Below, piece by piece: positions 45,897 through 57,251 of a stretch of DNA of 64,000 nt; the stretch's first letter is position 1, and each line of letters begins with the position of its first letter. This DNA comes from Dichetophora obliterata (Eukaryota > Arthropoda > Insecta > Diptera > Sciomyzidae), in assembly GCA_963920525.1 (NCBI GenBank), contig OY986436.1, forward strand, positions 177,975,361-178,039,360, written 5' to 3'. A program made the translations under genes and the position numbers. The notes beneath the pieces were generated by a model, which saw nothing but the letters and a program-made list of their open reading frames with translations, searched no databases and was not told where the DNA came from.

Positions 45897-46084
45897 TATA
45901 TATATATATAGCACGTTCGGCACATTTTGTTAGATGCCCATTCTACAATTCGAATGATGATTTCTCCGAAATATTTTTGATATGCCATTGCTTCTTCTTT
46001 GCTTATTGCGGCATTGGTTTTGGCTAGTAGTATCTTTCCACAAACATAACAATATAACTTTGTTTTCTTCCTGCAGGAACTCAT
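45897..46084 (-). pseudogene. N-terminal zinc-binding fragment of unknown protein
   Basis: The minus frame from ATG at 46084 reads MSSCRKKTKLYCYVCGKILL and ends WASNKMCRTCY where the TA repeat and MITE begin. The spacing CYVCG ... Y..YFG ... W....CRTC suggests a four-cysteine zinc-binding domain seen at the start of some uncharacterised arthropod proteins, many transposon-related. It seems to be a first exon cut off by the MITE. It is not evidently part of the adjacent large transposon, which has its own start codon. Confidence 0.4.
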
Positions 46085-46096
46085 TTTGATGTACAC

Positions 46097-47090
46097 TTTA
46101 CACTTTCATTGTTTTATCAATTTTGTACTTATTAAATTTGTGTTCAAGTTTTGTCGAAAGAAACTTTGTAAAATAATAACCTCCCGTATTGCTATTTTTT
46201 TATTGAAGTACATGTATCTAATAAGTTACTACGAAATAATTTTGTAGATCAAATTAAAGTACTGACTCATGGGGTGAGGAGTTACTTTAGGTGGCAGATT
46301 TCAATGACAATTTTTGATAGAACGGTAGGTTTTTTGTATTATGATGTTCTGCAAAGTTATAAATAATGTGTCGAAAATTATGTTCGTAGAATTAATGAAA
46401 ATGCTATCGCAAAGAGTTCCCGAGATATACTACTTTTTAAAATTAAGGGGGTTTTTGACCCCCTGCGTAAATATTAGGGGGCGATAATTTTTCCTCATTT
46501 TAGAGGTCATTTACTTTACAAGACTTTTACTGAAGATCTTAAATGAAAATTTTACTTAGTTTAGGAATTAAAGGATAATTAAATTAAAGTATAAATTATG
46601 ACCTTGAAAAAATCGGTTATTTGAGCTAACCCAAAAAAATCCCTTGGACGATATGTTCTATGGACCAGTGGTTATCAGAAACCATTGGAATTTTTGCTGT
46701 TATTTCAGATGACCTTGAAATTGACGCACAGTGTAATTATATCAATACTTTTATTATTCCGTAGCGTAATTTAAAATCAAACCTCCAAAATCTACATATT
46801 TATAAAATATGTATTTTGAATTACACTGCCGAAGGAAGTAGCACTTTTTTTGTATACTTTGCAACGAACTTCCGTTTTTTGGATTTTTACAGCTGGGGTA
46901 TACTCGCCGGTGTCCAGCGTTGGTTGCAGAAAATTTGTAATGAAAGACCCTTTCGCTATGTTTTCTTTAATATTTCGTTAGTTTATTCACAATTTCAAAT
47001 TGACGTTACTTTAGTGGCTTACTGACAATATGGTATATGATTTTACACACACACACAGTTATGCACCGATGTTTTGACCTGGACCTTATT
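46097..47090. other. No recognisable gene
   Basis: Only short frames (such as 46816-47025) without motifs. A run of AC at about 47046-47057 is the only simple repeat. Confidence 0.5.
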
Positions 47091-48220
47091 TCGATGTCTA
47101 ATGCCCTTGAGAAGATGACGTGACGGAGACTTTGTCCTTGTGACGACGTACGAGGTTCTGGAGTAAGTGATGCGATGAAGACGAGCGACGCTAGTGTGTT
47201 TCCTGGGGCTGTGGCGTGGTAGAGATGTACGACGTTAGCGCGCTAGGAGTGGTCACAAGTAGGACGTGTGTTACAATCGGATTGTGTAACGTGTATCTTG
47301 CGTTAAGACTGGGCTATTGTCCGCTGCGTGGTATTACCTTGGCTTACAATATGCCTACTAGGGTATTTACGAGGTTGGACGTGGTGCAAAATATTAATGT
47401 TGGAATGAGACCTTGACCAACAAAAATATGTCTACTGGGGTGTTTACGAGGTTGGACGTGGTGCAAAATATTGACGTTGGAATGATACCTTAACCAACGG
47501 AAATATGTCTACTATAAATTTTAAGGAGTTCTTACTATGCCAGGTAACACTCACCACTTCCTAGGCACGAGCTGTTGAATGATAAATAAGCTACGTCCGA
47601 CCACTTTAATTGCACGATGACTAGTCGGGTGTTACGGCTTGTGCATATCCAACCACTTTGACTGCACGATGACTTCTATAGGTCCAACCACTTTGACTAC
47701 TGCTCGTACTGCACTTCCGATACCTTCAACTTTACGCTGAACAAGAGTACTGCACGTCTGATCCCTTCGACTGCACGCTAAACAAGAGCACTCCACGTCT
47801 GATTCCTTTGCCAGCACGCTGAACAAGAGATTGAGTTAATGTAACGACTCGCCTTTTATTGCCTTGCTCGTAGCTGCTTGCCGCACTATGACGTTAAAAC
47901 CGATTCTCGCTCTCACTGTGTCGTGTTGTTGTGTATGTATTGTCTTGCTGGTATTTGCATGTGGCGTGATGTTAAAACTTATTTGGCTGCTACTAGTTTG
48001 TGTTGCTATGCCAGAGTGATCTCGGTATCAGCTGGCGGTGGCTTGATGACGCTAAAACTGGTTTTGTTTTGTCTTCTGTTGCTATGTGAGTATCATCTTT
48101 GTAGTTGCTGTATGTGGTGTGATCATGCTACTTTTTCCTGTTGCTATGCGTGTATGCTGTCTCGCTTCCACTGCTTGTGCTGCTCTATATATGTGTGTAT
48201 GGGTGAATGTGTGTGTATAA
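47091..48220. repeat. Layered tandem-repeat region of unusual composition
   Basis: Three arrays follow each other. A 77-bp unit (CTACTAGGGTATTTACGAGG) at 47355, 47432 and a stub at 47509. A degenerate 35-42-bp unit around TCCAACCACTTTGACTGCAC / CGCTGAACAAGAG at about 47610-47830. A degenerate 75-82-bp unit with GATGTTAAAACT / GATGACGCTAAAACTGG at about 47886, 47966, 48042 and 48118. The region is visibly richer in G+C than its neighbours. Open frames here (47216-47416, 47632-47826, 47878-48267) follow the repeats and show no protein motif. It may be untranslated DNA of an unidentified retroelement or a satellite-like block. Confidence 0.7.
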
Positions 48221-51200
48221 AGCCTAGCATAGTGGGTAAAAAGTATAATTTAACAATGAAAAATTAAAATTAAATTACATTCTATAGTAAAAATATGAAA
48301 ATCTTCAACTTAAGATTTCAACTTAAATCAACTTAAACAAGTGTAAGACTTTGAAAGTTAAATGCTGCTTTTTTCTTTTCTTTACAGATCTATTTTACGT
48401 GACTTATCAACGTTAACTCATCGATTTAAAGATTTTCGTGATAATAGCTTAAATATAATACACGTACTTGATAAAAATGTGGTAACAATATATAAAAAGG
48501 AGCAGTATCTATTTAAACAGAAAAAAATGTTAACAGAAAATACAAGCACTTTATTCTTCCCAACGCAGTTAATAAAATGTCAACTTGCAAGCACAATAAA
48601 ATTGAAAGAATAAATAAAAGCCACAATCTTAACAAACAGCATCGCGTGGTGTAAAGAAAATAAACCAAATAATTTCGACTATAAGTGTTTTGGCAAAAAA
48701 AAAACGCACAAAAAGAAATTGTTAAAACAACAAACATGAAACATCAACAACCAACCAACGCTTTAGACTGAGTGGCAATGAATAGTAAAGTAAGACAAAC
48801 AACAAATACAACAACAGCAATAACAATGATGACAACAAAGAACAGTAGCAGCAGCTACAAAATACACCTGCATGTCCTTGGGTATGTTTGTTTGTGTAGG
48901 TGTGTGTGCAATTCTGCTAGCTAGAAAAACTAATATTAGTGCAATACATGTGGCAATACGTGGCAACGCTGAGCAAATTGAGCAGCACAACGTCAACAGG
49001 AAAACAACAACATTGACAAAAAACAAAATGCATAGAACAAAAGTACGACAAAAAAGTAGTAAGCATGTGAAGAAATATACTGACAACAAATACGAAAATA
49101 GAAGAGAAACCAAAAAAAAAACAATACAAATCAGTTGAGCACCAAGGAACCATTGCCAACAAGGAAGGTGGGAAAAATTTAACAGATTGTGCAAGAACGC
49201 TTCTTTTGTTGGCTTTCAACGGTAAAAATTAGAAGTGAAAAAGAGAAAAATACACAACAACTACTTTGGCAATGACACAAAAGTAACTTTGTAGTTGTCG
49301 ATGTTTGTTTTGGTGCAAACAAAAAAAAAACGATCAACAACAACAAAGGCAGCAAAGGCAGCAATTACAACCAAAGCTTAAAACCAATCATGTAGAAGAA
49401 AGTAGATGAAAACAACATAAACAACGTTACACACACACACACGCACACACAAACGAAAACACCAAGTGAAGTGAAATCCTGTAGCCTACTTTTAGGCGCT
49501 AGTAATGAACGCAATTGCGTGATTCTGTTTGTGGCATTAAATTGCTACGCACTGAGGATGAACTCAAAGTATTGGGGGAGAGGAAGGGGGAGAGGGAGGG
49601 GTAGAGGATGTATCAACGAAAGAGGCAGTTGTAATGGGAGACAGGATCTCTACGTTTGGGGTAGAGGAAGAGAGCAGAAAATTTTGTTATACTGCACTGC
49701 TAACGCATGCATAACATGGAAAAAGTTGTTAGCCTTAAACTAACAAACAACATGATGACCAGAGCTGCATCACTGCTGCTACATAGTATCAGCATTTGAT
49801 TCATGCTTCGTATTTCGGTTGTTGTTACTGTTTTGTTTCTGTTGTTGTTGTTGTTGTTGTTACTGTTGATGTTTTTAGGCCGGTTGTGTATAAGGCTCAT
49901 TCTCAGTGAATTTACGTGCTTTACATTTACCACTAAGGTACTATATAATTGTTGCTACAGTTGTTGCTATTCTTGTATTTGTGGTTGATGTTACTTGCAC
50001 GGCATTCGCAAAAGGCCTTCGCAAGCTGCCGGCACACACTTGTTTACTCCATGCCAAGTCAGCTCAGCAATAATGAAATGATTTTACAAATTTGAATAGG
50101 AGATACATAGTTTGATGGTACAAACTAGAAAAGCAGCAACAACACTAATATCAGCAGCAAATTTGCTAACAGCAACACTGATGTTGTGTATTCGGGCATT
50201 TCAAGTTTTTCTTGGTACATCGACTCAAGGGTGAAAACTCGATGAAAGCTTTGCTGTCAATTTTACTCATTAATTCGAGGCTTAGCCTTGGGACAGTTTG
50301 ATGCAGTTTATTCAATTCGAATTATTCATAACGATGTTTTTGAAGGATATTAAAGGGTCCCATATTTGACCCTTTTTGATACAAATATTTTCGAACTTAT
50401 TAAAACATTTTAAACTAGGGCTATATCGAAGTGGAAAATCCATTTAAACAAATGGTCACCTTAAACAATTCTTTCTTTTGAATAACTTCTGAAAAAATTT
50501 TGTAAGAAAATAAAAAAAAAACAAAAAAATCAGTTATTTGAATTTTAAAAATTTTTGAATAGAAATGAAATAAAAAAAATATGAAAAATTAAGTCTTTTT
50601 TGTTGCAAATTCTGCCAACACGTCCTGCTCTGTTACTGTGCGACCACTGTGTATGCTAATGGAAGTACATCCGTTCAAACGGATCTCGCCCATTGAATTA
50701 CGGAGGATACCTCATTAATCTCAAATTAATAAAATAAACCTAAAAATCCACAAAACTACTTAAACTTTTGACTTAAAACTTTTCCTCGGGTTAGAATTCT
50801 GAAAAATGGAAGTCAACTTTTTAATACTCATGAGTACCTTCAAACATTCCTCAAAAATTAAACCAGGCTTAGATTCAGAAGCAAATTGTCTAAAAACTCG
50901 TGACTATAAAAGATGTATTAGATGTATATACTAATAAATACTTTTTGTGCAGTAAATTACAAAGATGTTGTAAAGCAGATCTAAATAAAATGCAGAACTT
51001 ACAATAAGCTCTATTTGCATATTTGGAGTGAGCCAACAACTCCAGCGACACTACCATGAATGCTGAAATTTAAATTTGCGAGAGCCGCTCGAGGGAAAAT
51101 GAATATCAGTTGTTGGCTGAAGTCATGGCTGAATTATACAAGGTTAAGTAACTAAGAAACTGTTCTCTTTGTATGCTCTTTGTCAAAAAACAACAACAAA

Positions 51201-51264
51201 ACTTGGATCGGCAAATGTCAAAGTAAAAGAAAAAGGTAAGTAAGCAATCAATTTAAATTTCTGA
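48221..51264. other. Non-coding stretch with simple repeats
   Basis: CAA/CAG/AAC-rich DNA at 48780-48860 and 49320-49410, a CA run at 49432-49452, a polypurine tract at 49573-49605 that makes an artificial Gly/Arg frame, and GTT repeats at about 49836-49862. No conserved coding or terminal repeats seen. It resembles ordinary fly intergenic or intronic sequence. Confidence 0.5.
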
Positions 51265-51685
51265 TTAGATGTCAGCAACATGGAGGAGCGAATTGTGCTG
51301 TTGACACCATCGGTCTGTTAACGATCCCAGGTACAAATCAAAGTATTTACCACCATCAAGGGGATGTTATCTTGGTCGGTCCAGCAACAGCTCTTCACAG
51401 CAATGGCAACGTTAGACACATGGAAGAGTGTCATCATTCTCGTGAACTTCGCTGGTAAACAGGCAACGTGAAACAACTCGTGGCTTGCCATCATAAATGT
51501 CCTTAATTTTACACAGTTTTGTTCTGCCATCTTGGCAAGATCGTCATGGTAAACGCCAGCAGCGCCAGATAGCATAATGCATGATGCTTTGTAATGGTTT
51601 TTAATGTAGTCACTCAGGTCGGACTGGCCAATGGTTTCGATGTTCTTAGCTGAGCTGCCACAAAGATGAGTGTTCGATTATAAAA
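51265..51685 (-). pseudogene. Mitochondrial processing peptidase beta-subunit pseudogene fragment
   Basis: The intact protein is the catalytic subunit of the matrix peptidase that removes mitochondrial presequences (its close relative is the complex III core-1 protein). On the minus strand the fragment reads RTLIF-GSSAKNIETI, SDLSDYIKNHYKASCIMLSG, AAGVYHDDLAKMAEQN, then after a frame change VAIAVKSCCWTDQDNIPLMV and NTLICTWDR, a stop, and decayed text (QTDGVNS) where the family has a Gly/Asn-rich QGGGANNAS-type sequence. The HXXEH zinc site lies N-terminal of this part and is absent. One missing base near 51670, a shifted block between KL and HVAIAV, and the stop show it is dead. No intron is evident within, so it may be a retrocopy, but a single exon cannot be excluded. 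Confidence 0.75.
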
Positions 51686-52559
51686 TCAAATTGAAACAGA
51701 AAATCTTTCTTTTTATTTTAAACTTCAATCAATTATTTCTAATTTGAAATAAAAATGAAAAGTAAACAATACTTTAGAGAACTGAAGTTTTTCACTTGTG
51801 GATTGCAGAATGTCAAAGTAAAAGAAAACTACACCACACAGCTGTTTTCGACATCCGGCGACATATTTGCGCTCTCAGCTTACTCAACCTTATAATAATT
51901 AAACCATGGCTGAAGTATACTTTAAATCTTTCTAGGCAGTTCGAATTAGAAAGGTTTTTCAGTATACATGTATGTCATTCTTGTTGGCTTCACTGTTATC
52001 ATCACTACCATCACGTACATTTGCCAATGTCTAGGGAAGTGAAAACAACAGTAATGGTAATTTTGAATGTATCACGTTTGATCTGATAAATCACGATAAA
52101 TTTGTATTCACTATTGTTGTTTGCACGCATCAACTCATAACTCTTTTACACGTAAACGCAACTTCAGTACATGATTTGTTAAGTTTTTTAAAACATAGAT
52201 TTAGATTTATTTTATTTAAGATCTTAGGTCATTAAGATAATATAATCTTATAAAGCTGCCCTAACGACATAGTATATTAACAAGATTGTGTGAAGATAAA
52301 TAATTAAACAATATATAAGTTTTATATAATAAGCTTATACTAACAAAATTCAACAAAATTAAATTCAGGTTCAAATGGACTTAATTGACAAAAAGATAAC
52401 AAAATTTAGTACAATCTCAAATTTGCTTGGTTTATTACAGTTAGCAGATATAAGATACAAAAATACAAAGTACAATTCATTCAGTTCTCATAAATAGGAG
52501 TTACATTACAGGCAAAAAACAAATTGACATCACATAACGAATTGAGCATTTAATCAACA
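51686..52559. other. No recognisable gene
   Basis: AT-rich. The 96-codon frame at 51796-52086 lacks a recognisable domain. Confidence 0.5.
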
Positions 52560-52919
52560 TAGAAACGACAAATTGGTTGCTTGGTAATAAGAATACATTA
52601 ATTACACTTGAAAATAGTCTGATTGATCCTTCTTGAAAACATTAATATTACTATTACATAAAAAACGAGCAGGAAGCGAGTTCCAAAGTCTGATAGCATG
52701 TATACAAAATTGACGATCCGACACAAGAGACGTATGCCTTAACTGCACGATTTGGTTAGAGCGTCCGGAAGAGAAGGTTCGTGAGAGTATATTATTTTGT
52801 GTAGCAGAGTTAGTGCTTTGAATTCAAGTTGCTGTTCAAAGGTTTTATTAAAAACTTGCAAGGCAAAGGAAGATACATGATCTGATCTATTCAAGCTAAA
52901 AATGTATCTCACAATGTTA
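52560..52919 (-). pseudogene. Non-LTR retrotransposon C, RT C-terminal part
   Basis: RVNNIVRYIFSLNRSDHVSS, LLHKIIYSHEPSLP and, in another frame, FGTRFLLVF-type text corresponding to the usual 'WNSLP..' block of CR1/Jockey-like polyproteins near their C-terminus. The frame is broken after SLPDALTKS. It continues from the RT part on the other side of the piggyBac element. Confidence 0.65.
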
Positions 52920-52923
52920 TTAA

Positions 52924-54636
52924 CCCTCCGATGAGTGACAGTTCTGAACTTCACGGCCGTGTGAAAAGGTCCCTACGGACCTTTTTTGTAAATCATGTTT
53001 TTTTCATATAAAAATTTTTTTATTTTTTTTTTTTTAATTGTTTATAACTAAATTCTACATACAAAAATTATTTTTTCAATTTGTTTAATTTTTTTTTTGC
53101 TTGAATTTTCTTTAGACTATTATAAAAAAGTTTAAAAATTATTGTTGTTGAGCGTGTACTTCTTGTCCCCCGCCCTGTGCGCAAGTGTTGCAGCGATGTA
53201 AAAGTGTGCTATGTTCTCCGCAAACAGCGTTGCCGCAGCCGAAGTAGTATGCCCGCGTTTTCCGCTGCCGCCCGTACTCAGAACGGCAAAGGCGACATGA
53301 CGGTCTACTTGACCTAGCCGCAAACGACGGTGCATTGCCTTCCATCGGTCTTGATAATACCTGAAATGAAAAGAAAAATAAAAAACAAATAACTATATAT
53401 TCTATTCTTGAATTTGAAGATGTTTTTCTTACCCTGACATCGAATGCTTCCATCGTATTGCGTATCCTTGGATATGAGGTTATATGGTTGTTCAGGGCAC
53501 GTTCTTCGATATTTGGTGTGGCCAATTGTTTCGTTAGCAGTAACAAGAACGACCGCCGTCTGTCACTCCTTTTTATAGGCTTCATTTCGTTGTAAATCGT
53601 AAAAGCAGCCAATGCAGCGACGTCCAGCATATTATAAAACATGGCCAACGGCCATCGTTGTGTTGCTCTTTTGCAGCTGTAAGTGCCTAGCATTTGATCC
53701 ATGGTATCAACGCCGCATTTGTTGGCGTTGTAATCTAATATGGCATAGGGCTTCCGCTTCTCGGTTTGCTCGTCAACGAGGCAGATGTAGTGCATTGTGG
53801 AGAGCACGTTCACCACTTTATTTTTTTTCGGCACGTATGAGCATAACGCTATATCCCCTTCGTTGAACCCAAATAATGTACTATTGATGCTGCGCTTCGG
53901 GTTCTTCTTGAACTCCTGTGGAATGAATGTTTTGTTGTAGCGTACTGTACCAACATATGCGGTCTTCTTCCTCAACAAAATACACGCCAAGTCAAGAGTG
54001 GTAAAGAAATTATCCGCGTATATAGTACGGCCAGCATCTAAATATTTTTCCACAAGATCCAGCACTACGTTCTGCCCTTGGTTTATCTCCCGTTGTTGGT
54101 TTGGCAGTTTTCCAGAATATATCATTCCCTTCACAGGATAATAACTCTGTGAGTCGCATAACCACCATACTTTCAAACCATACTTAGCTGGCTTTGACGG
54201 AATATATTGTGTGAAGCGGGTGCGGCCTCTGTAAGGGAACAACTGCTCATCAACTGTTAGTGCTTCATGAGGAGCGTAAGCTGCTGCCAAGTTTGTCTTT
54301 GAGTTTAGGTCTTTGTGTTCAGAACAAGTAAATTATATGTTAAACCAATAAAAAAATTATAATGATGCCCAAAAACATGCATTTATTAGTGAAATTCAGT
54401 ACAAGGTCCATACGGACCTATTCACACGTCCGCGTACTATTCTCACTAAAACCCCAATAACTCCTAAAGTAATGATCCGATCGGCTTGATTTTTTTTTTC
54501 AAAAGATGCGCAACAAAATATTCTTGGATGCAACAAATACAGAGTAACTTTGGGGGGGTTGTAGTGGCCGAAGTAGGAGTAATTTCAGTTTGAAAAGGCA
54601 AAAAGGTCCCTAGGGACCTTCTCACTCATCGGAGGG
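52924..54636 (-). mobile_element. piggyBac element with TTAA target duplication
   Basis: Perfect 15-bp ends CCCTCCGATGAGTGA and TTAA directly outside both (52920-52923 and 54637-54640). Subterminal hairpins AAGGTCCCTACGGACCTT at 52970 and AAGGTCCCTAGGGACCTT at 54603 add further symmetry. At 1.71 kb it is shorter than autonomous piggyBacs (about 2.5 kb); the N-terminal coding part is missing. Confidence 0.93.
53139..54290 (-). CDS. piggyBac transposase, catalytic core plus Cys-rich tail (N-terminally truncated)
   Basis: piggyBac transposases excise and insert at TTAA using three aspartates. All three regions are here: TVDEQLFPYRGR, IYADNFFTT and GVDTMDQM, with the C-terminal cysteine-rich domain CRLC...CGNAVCGEH...CNTC. 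The open frame is 383 codons, but usual proteins are near 590, and the stretch upstream to the element end (about 350 bp) has stops, so roughly the first 150-200 residues are lost; the ATG given (54290) is internal. A 72-base segment at 53361-53432 has perfect intron borders (GTAAGA...TTTCATTTCAG) and is a multiple of three without a stop, so both spliced (DVR|VLSRPMEG) and unspliced forms read into the tail. No nonsense codon lies in the core. Alone it is probably inactive because of the missing N-terminus. Confidence 0.85.
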   Translation of the reverse strand: MAAAYAPHEALTVDEQLFPYRGRTRFTQYIPSKPAKYGLKVWWLCDSQSYYPVKGMIYSGKLPNQQREINQGQNVVLDLVEKYLDAGRTIYADNFFTTLDLACILLRKKTAYVGTVRYNKTFIPQEFKKNPKRSINSTLFGFNEGDIALCSYVPKKNKVVNVLSTMHYICLVDEQTEKRKPYAILDYNANKCGVDTMDQMLGTYSCKRATQRWPLAMFYNMLDVAALAAFTIYNEMKPIKRSDRRRSFLLLLTKQLATPNIEERALNNHITSYPRIRNTMEAFDVRVRKTSSNSRIEYIVICFLFFFSFQVLSRPMEGNAPSFAARSSRPSCRLCRSEYGRQRKTRAYYFGCGNAVCGEHSTLLHRCNTCAQGGGQEVHAQQQ

Positions 54637-54640
54637 TTAA

Positions 54641-55700
54641 ATAAAACTCTTAGCTTCTGTTTACTGGTCGAGTCACAATTTGCAAATATCTCACTGCTAA
54701 TAATAATAATGTTAGAAAAAGATATGCTTTGGCAAGTGTCATGCGTATTTTGAGAGGAGTGAACTGTTGCGTGGCCCACAAGGATCGAAGCGTACCGTAA
54801 AGTTTCCCGACTTTGGTTGTAGTGTGAAATTTCCACGATTAAGTTCCATCAAATACAATTCCCAAATTTTTTGCTGTAGTGACGTATTCAATTTCAGTAA
54901 AGTTCATTACAACCCTTGGAAGTTTATCAAATCTAGTTGCTTTTTATAAATCACTAAGCATTTCGATTTGGAGGAATTAAGACATAATCCGTTTTCTGAG
55001 TCCAAGCATATATATCACCGAGTTTATTGTTAAGTCTAGATACACATTCGGCTATTTGATCACGTCTACAACTTGTGTAAAGCTGAACTTCGTCGGTGTA
55101 CATGTGTATTTAATAGTCACGAAGAACAGTCGGTAGGTCAATTAAGTATATTATTAATAAAAGCGGTCCCAAAATAGACCCTTGTGGCACACCTCTTGTC
55201 ACCGAGAGAAAGTCCGAAAACTTATTGATACCCCCACCTGGTTGATGTACTGGTTTTAGTCGATCCAAAAGGTATGATTTTAGCAGTTTTACTGCAGTGA
55301 AGGAAAACTTGTACATATTAAATAATTTTTTACACAGTATTTTATGGTCAACAGAGTCAAATGCTTTAAAGTGGTCAAGGAGTGTCAGGAATGTCACCTC
55401 ATTTGCTTCAAGCGATACGCGATTTCCTCTGAAACGTCAATAAGTGCAGTTATGCAGCTGCGCTTTTTCCTAAAACCAGATTGTTGGTCATTGATTATAT
55501 GATTAGTATATAGATATTTGTTTATTTTTTACTCATTAGAGATTCAAGTACTTTCGACATATCTGGCAAGATGGCAATCGGACGATATTCTCTGTCTGAT
55601 TTTGGAGTGGGGACTATTTTAGCAATTTTCCATTAATATTGTATTAAAGACATGCGTAGTGTATGGCAATAATTTAGGTAGTATAACTTTAAGGAATAGT
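54641..55700 (-). pseudogene. Non-LTR retrotransposon C, reverse transcriptase
   Basis: Minus strand: LLDHFKAFDSVDHKILCKKL, VTRGVPQGSILGPLLL and IYLIDL are RT motifs, followed by MYTDEVQLYTS where the catalytic YADD should be, and LNNKLGDIYAWTQ. The aspartate pair is thus replaced by DE. Several stops and shifts (55440-55700, 54640-54960) break the frame. Confidence 0.75.
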
Positions 55701-56299
55701 ACCATCAGTACCGTAAGCATTACACCTAATACCAAGAAAACTCTCCAACTGGTCATCTATCTGGTCAACACGACGAAAATAAAACATGCAATCAGAGGAC
55801 AAAACTGATCTTAAAGTAAGATATGAATTTGCTTTTACAGGATTGAAAGGAAGATTAACAAATATTTTTATTTAAAATATTTAGGTCGACATTAACGTTA
55901 CTACGCTTAACATTTTTCTCTATACCAATATTGCGAATTTCCTTCCAGGTCTGCTTATTACTTACAGCGTTACTGAACTTACTCTCATAGTAACTTGTCT
56001 TAGCGGCCTTTACAACCTGCCTTCTAAGATCCTTATATCTTTTCCAGCATTTAAAGGCTGCATCGCGTTTATCAATAATTTTCTTAGTTTAAGACAAAAC
56101 CATAATTGTTAACTTTGCCTTGGTATTTTAGTTTTTAGTTTAGCGAATTCATCAAAGAGATAGTTTATATTAGTTTGCAAAAAATTCACTTAGTCATTAA
56201 CAGAGGTCATACTAGAAATTCAATTCCAGTTTATAGTGTCAGTTATAGTCGCAAATTGTCTGCAATTAATATTCTTAAAGTCACGATAGCTAAAAGTAT

Positions 56300-56935
56300 T
56301 TTATGAAACATTAAAGTCTATTTCATATGTCATAAAAATGAAATCATATTTTGAAAAGCAAGAAACAGCAAGTTGGTCATAAAGAATTATTTTATGATTG
56401 TCATCAACCAGAAATAAGTCCAGAAGAGAGCTATTTGTTCTTATAAAATGTGTAGGGGATTGTAAATTGGCAGAGAATAGGCCTATTATTGTCATTTCCT
56501 TGTAAGTGCATAAGTGCACTTATTTCATTATAAGTGCATCTTCGATAAGGATATTGCTGTTGAAGTCTACAACTATAACTATATTTTTAAAACTTAAGGT
56601 AAGTTCTTGTAAAGTGCAAAGCAATGGTTGTATATTGATTGTGCTATGAGAAGGTTTTCACTACAATTGAGCACATTTAGGAATATATATTCGATGGGGC
56701 TATTACTTGGCGAACTACTGTGAATATAGCAAGATTTACCTTCCCTTACAAAGATAGCAACTCCCCCAGCTTGACTTTCTCTATCCCTACGAAAAATATT
56801 AAAACCACTGACTTGGAACAAGTTATCATACATATCTGGGACAAACCAAGTTTCAGACACACATATAACATCAACCCCCGAACCACCGAATAGGTACTAA
56901 AACTCATCAATTTTCTTAACCAGGCTCTGCGCATT
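56300..56935 (-). pseudogene. Non-LTR retrotransposon C, AP-endonuclease domain
   Basis: Minus strand: MSETWFVPDMYDNLFQVSGF, NIFRRDRESQAGGVAIFVRE and IEYIFLNVL correspond to the 'ETWL...G...RDR..GGGVAI' part of apurinic endonuclease-like domains that nick the target. A later frame gives SPTHFIRTNSSLLDLFLV. Frameshifts near 56590 and 56520 interrupt it. Confidence 0.72.
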
Positions 56936-57000
56936 AATATTACACACTTTAAGACCAGACTGAACTTTGGAGAGTATACGGCTCATGTTGTAATTACTGA

Positions 57001-57249
57001 CATTGGAACTCGCAATCGTATTAAGTTGTGTATGCATGCAAAGCATTCAAGAAGGCATTATTTTGTAACATAAATGCTTTGATAAAGTGTAAAAAATATT
57101 TAATGAACTCATAATAGTTTCCATTGCCATCACTGTTAATTAATATACTAGTTATAATTACAATTTCCATCACTATAGTTAAATGCAGGTAGAATTGAAA
57201 GCAATAAAGTAAGAAATATTGAAGAGTACTTAAGCTCGTTAGCTGAATG
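57001..57249. other. Spacer
   Basis: Nothing recognised between the non-LTR element and the mariner. Confidence 0.5.
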
Positions 57250-57251
57250 TA

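Larger units (their letters stand above)
52560..57000 (-). mobile_element. Non-LTR retrotransposon C, split by piggyBac
   Basis: Minus-strand element with endonuclease at about 56900-56300, RT at about 55700-54641 and, beyond the piggyBac insertion, the RT C-terminal part at 52919-52560. Removing the insert joins KQKLRVLFN to NIVRYIFSLNRSDHVS without loss. Exact 5' and 3' ends are not defined; the estimate rests on coding similarity. Confidence 0.75.

Noticed and set aside
47878..48267. 129-codon cysteine-rich frame
   Set aside because: Composition follows degenerate tandem repeats; no conserved spacing of cysteines.
48763..49364. Long minus-strand hydrophobic frames
   Set aside because: They are antisense readings of CAA/AAC-rich simple sequence and contain no membrane-protein family motif.
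49471..49743. Gly/Arg repeat protein (GRGRGRGRG)
   Set aside because: Produced by a polypurine tract (49573-49605); the rest of the frame has no motif.
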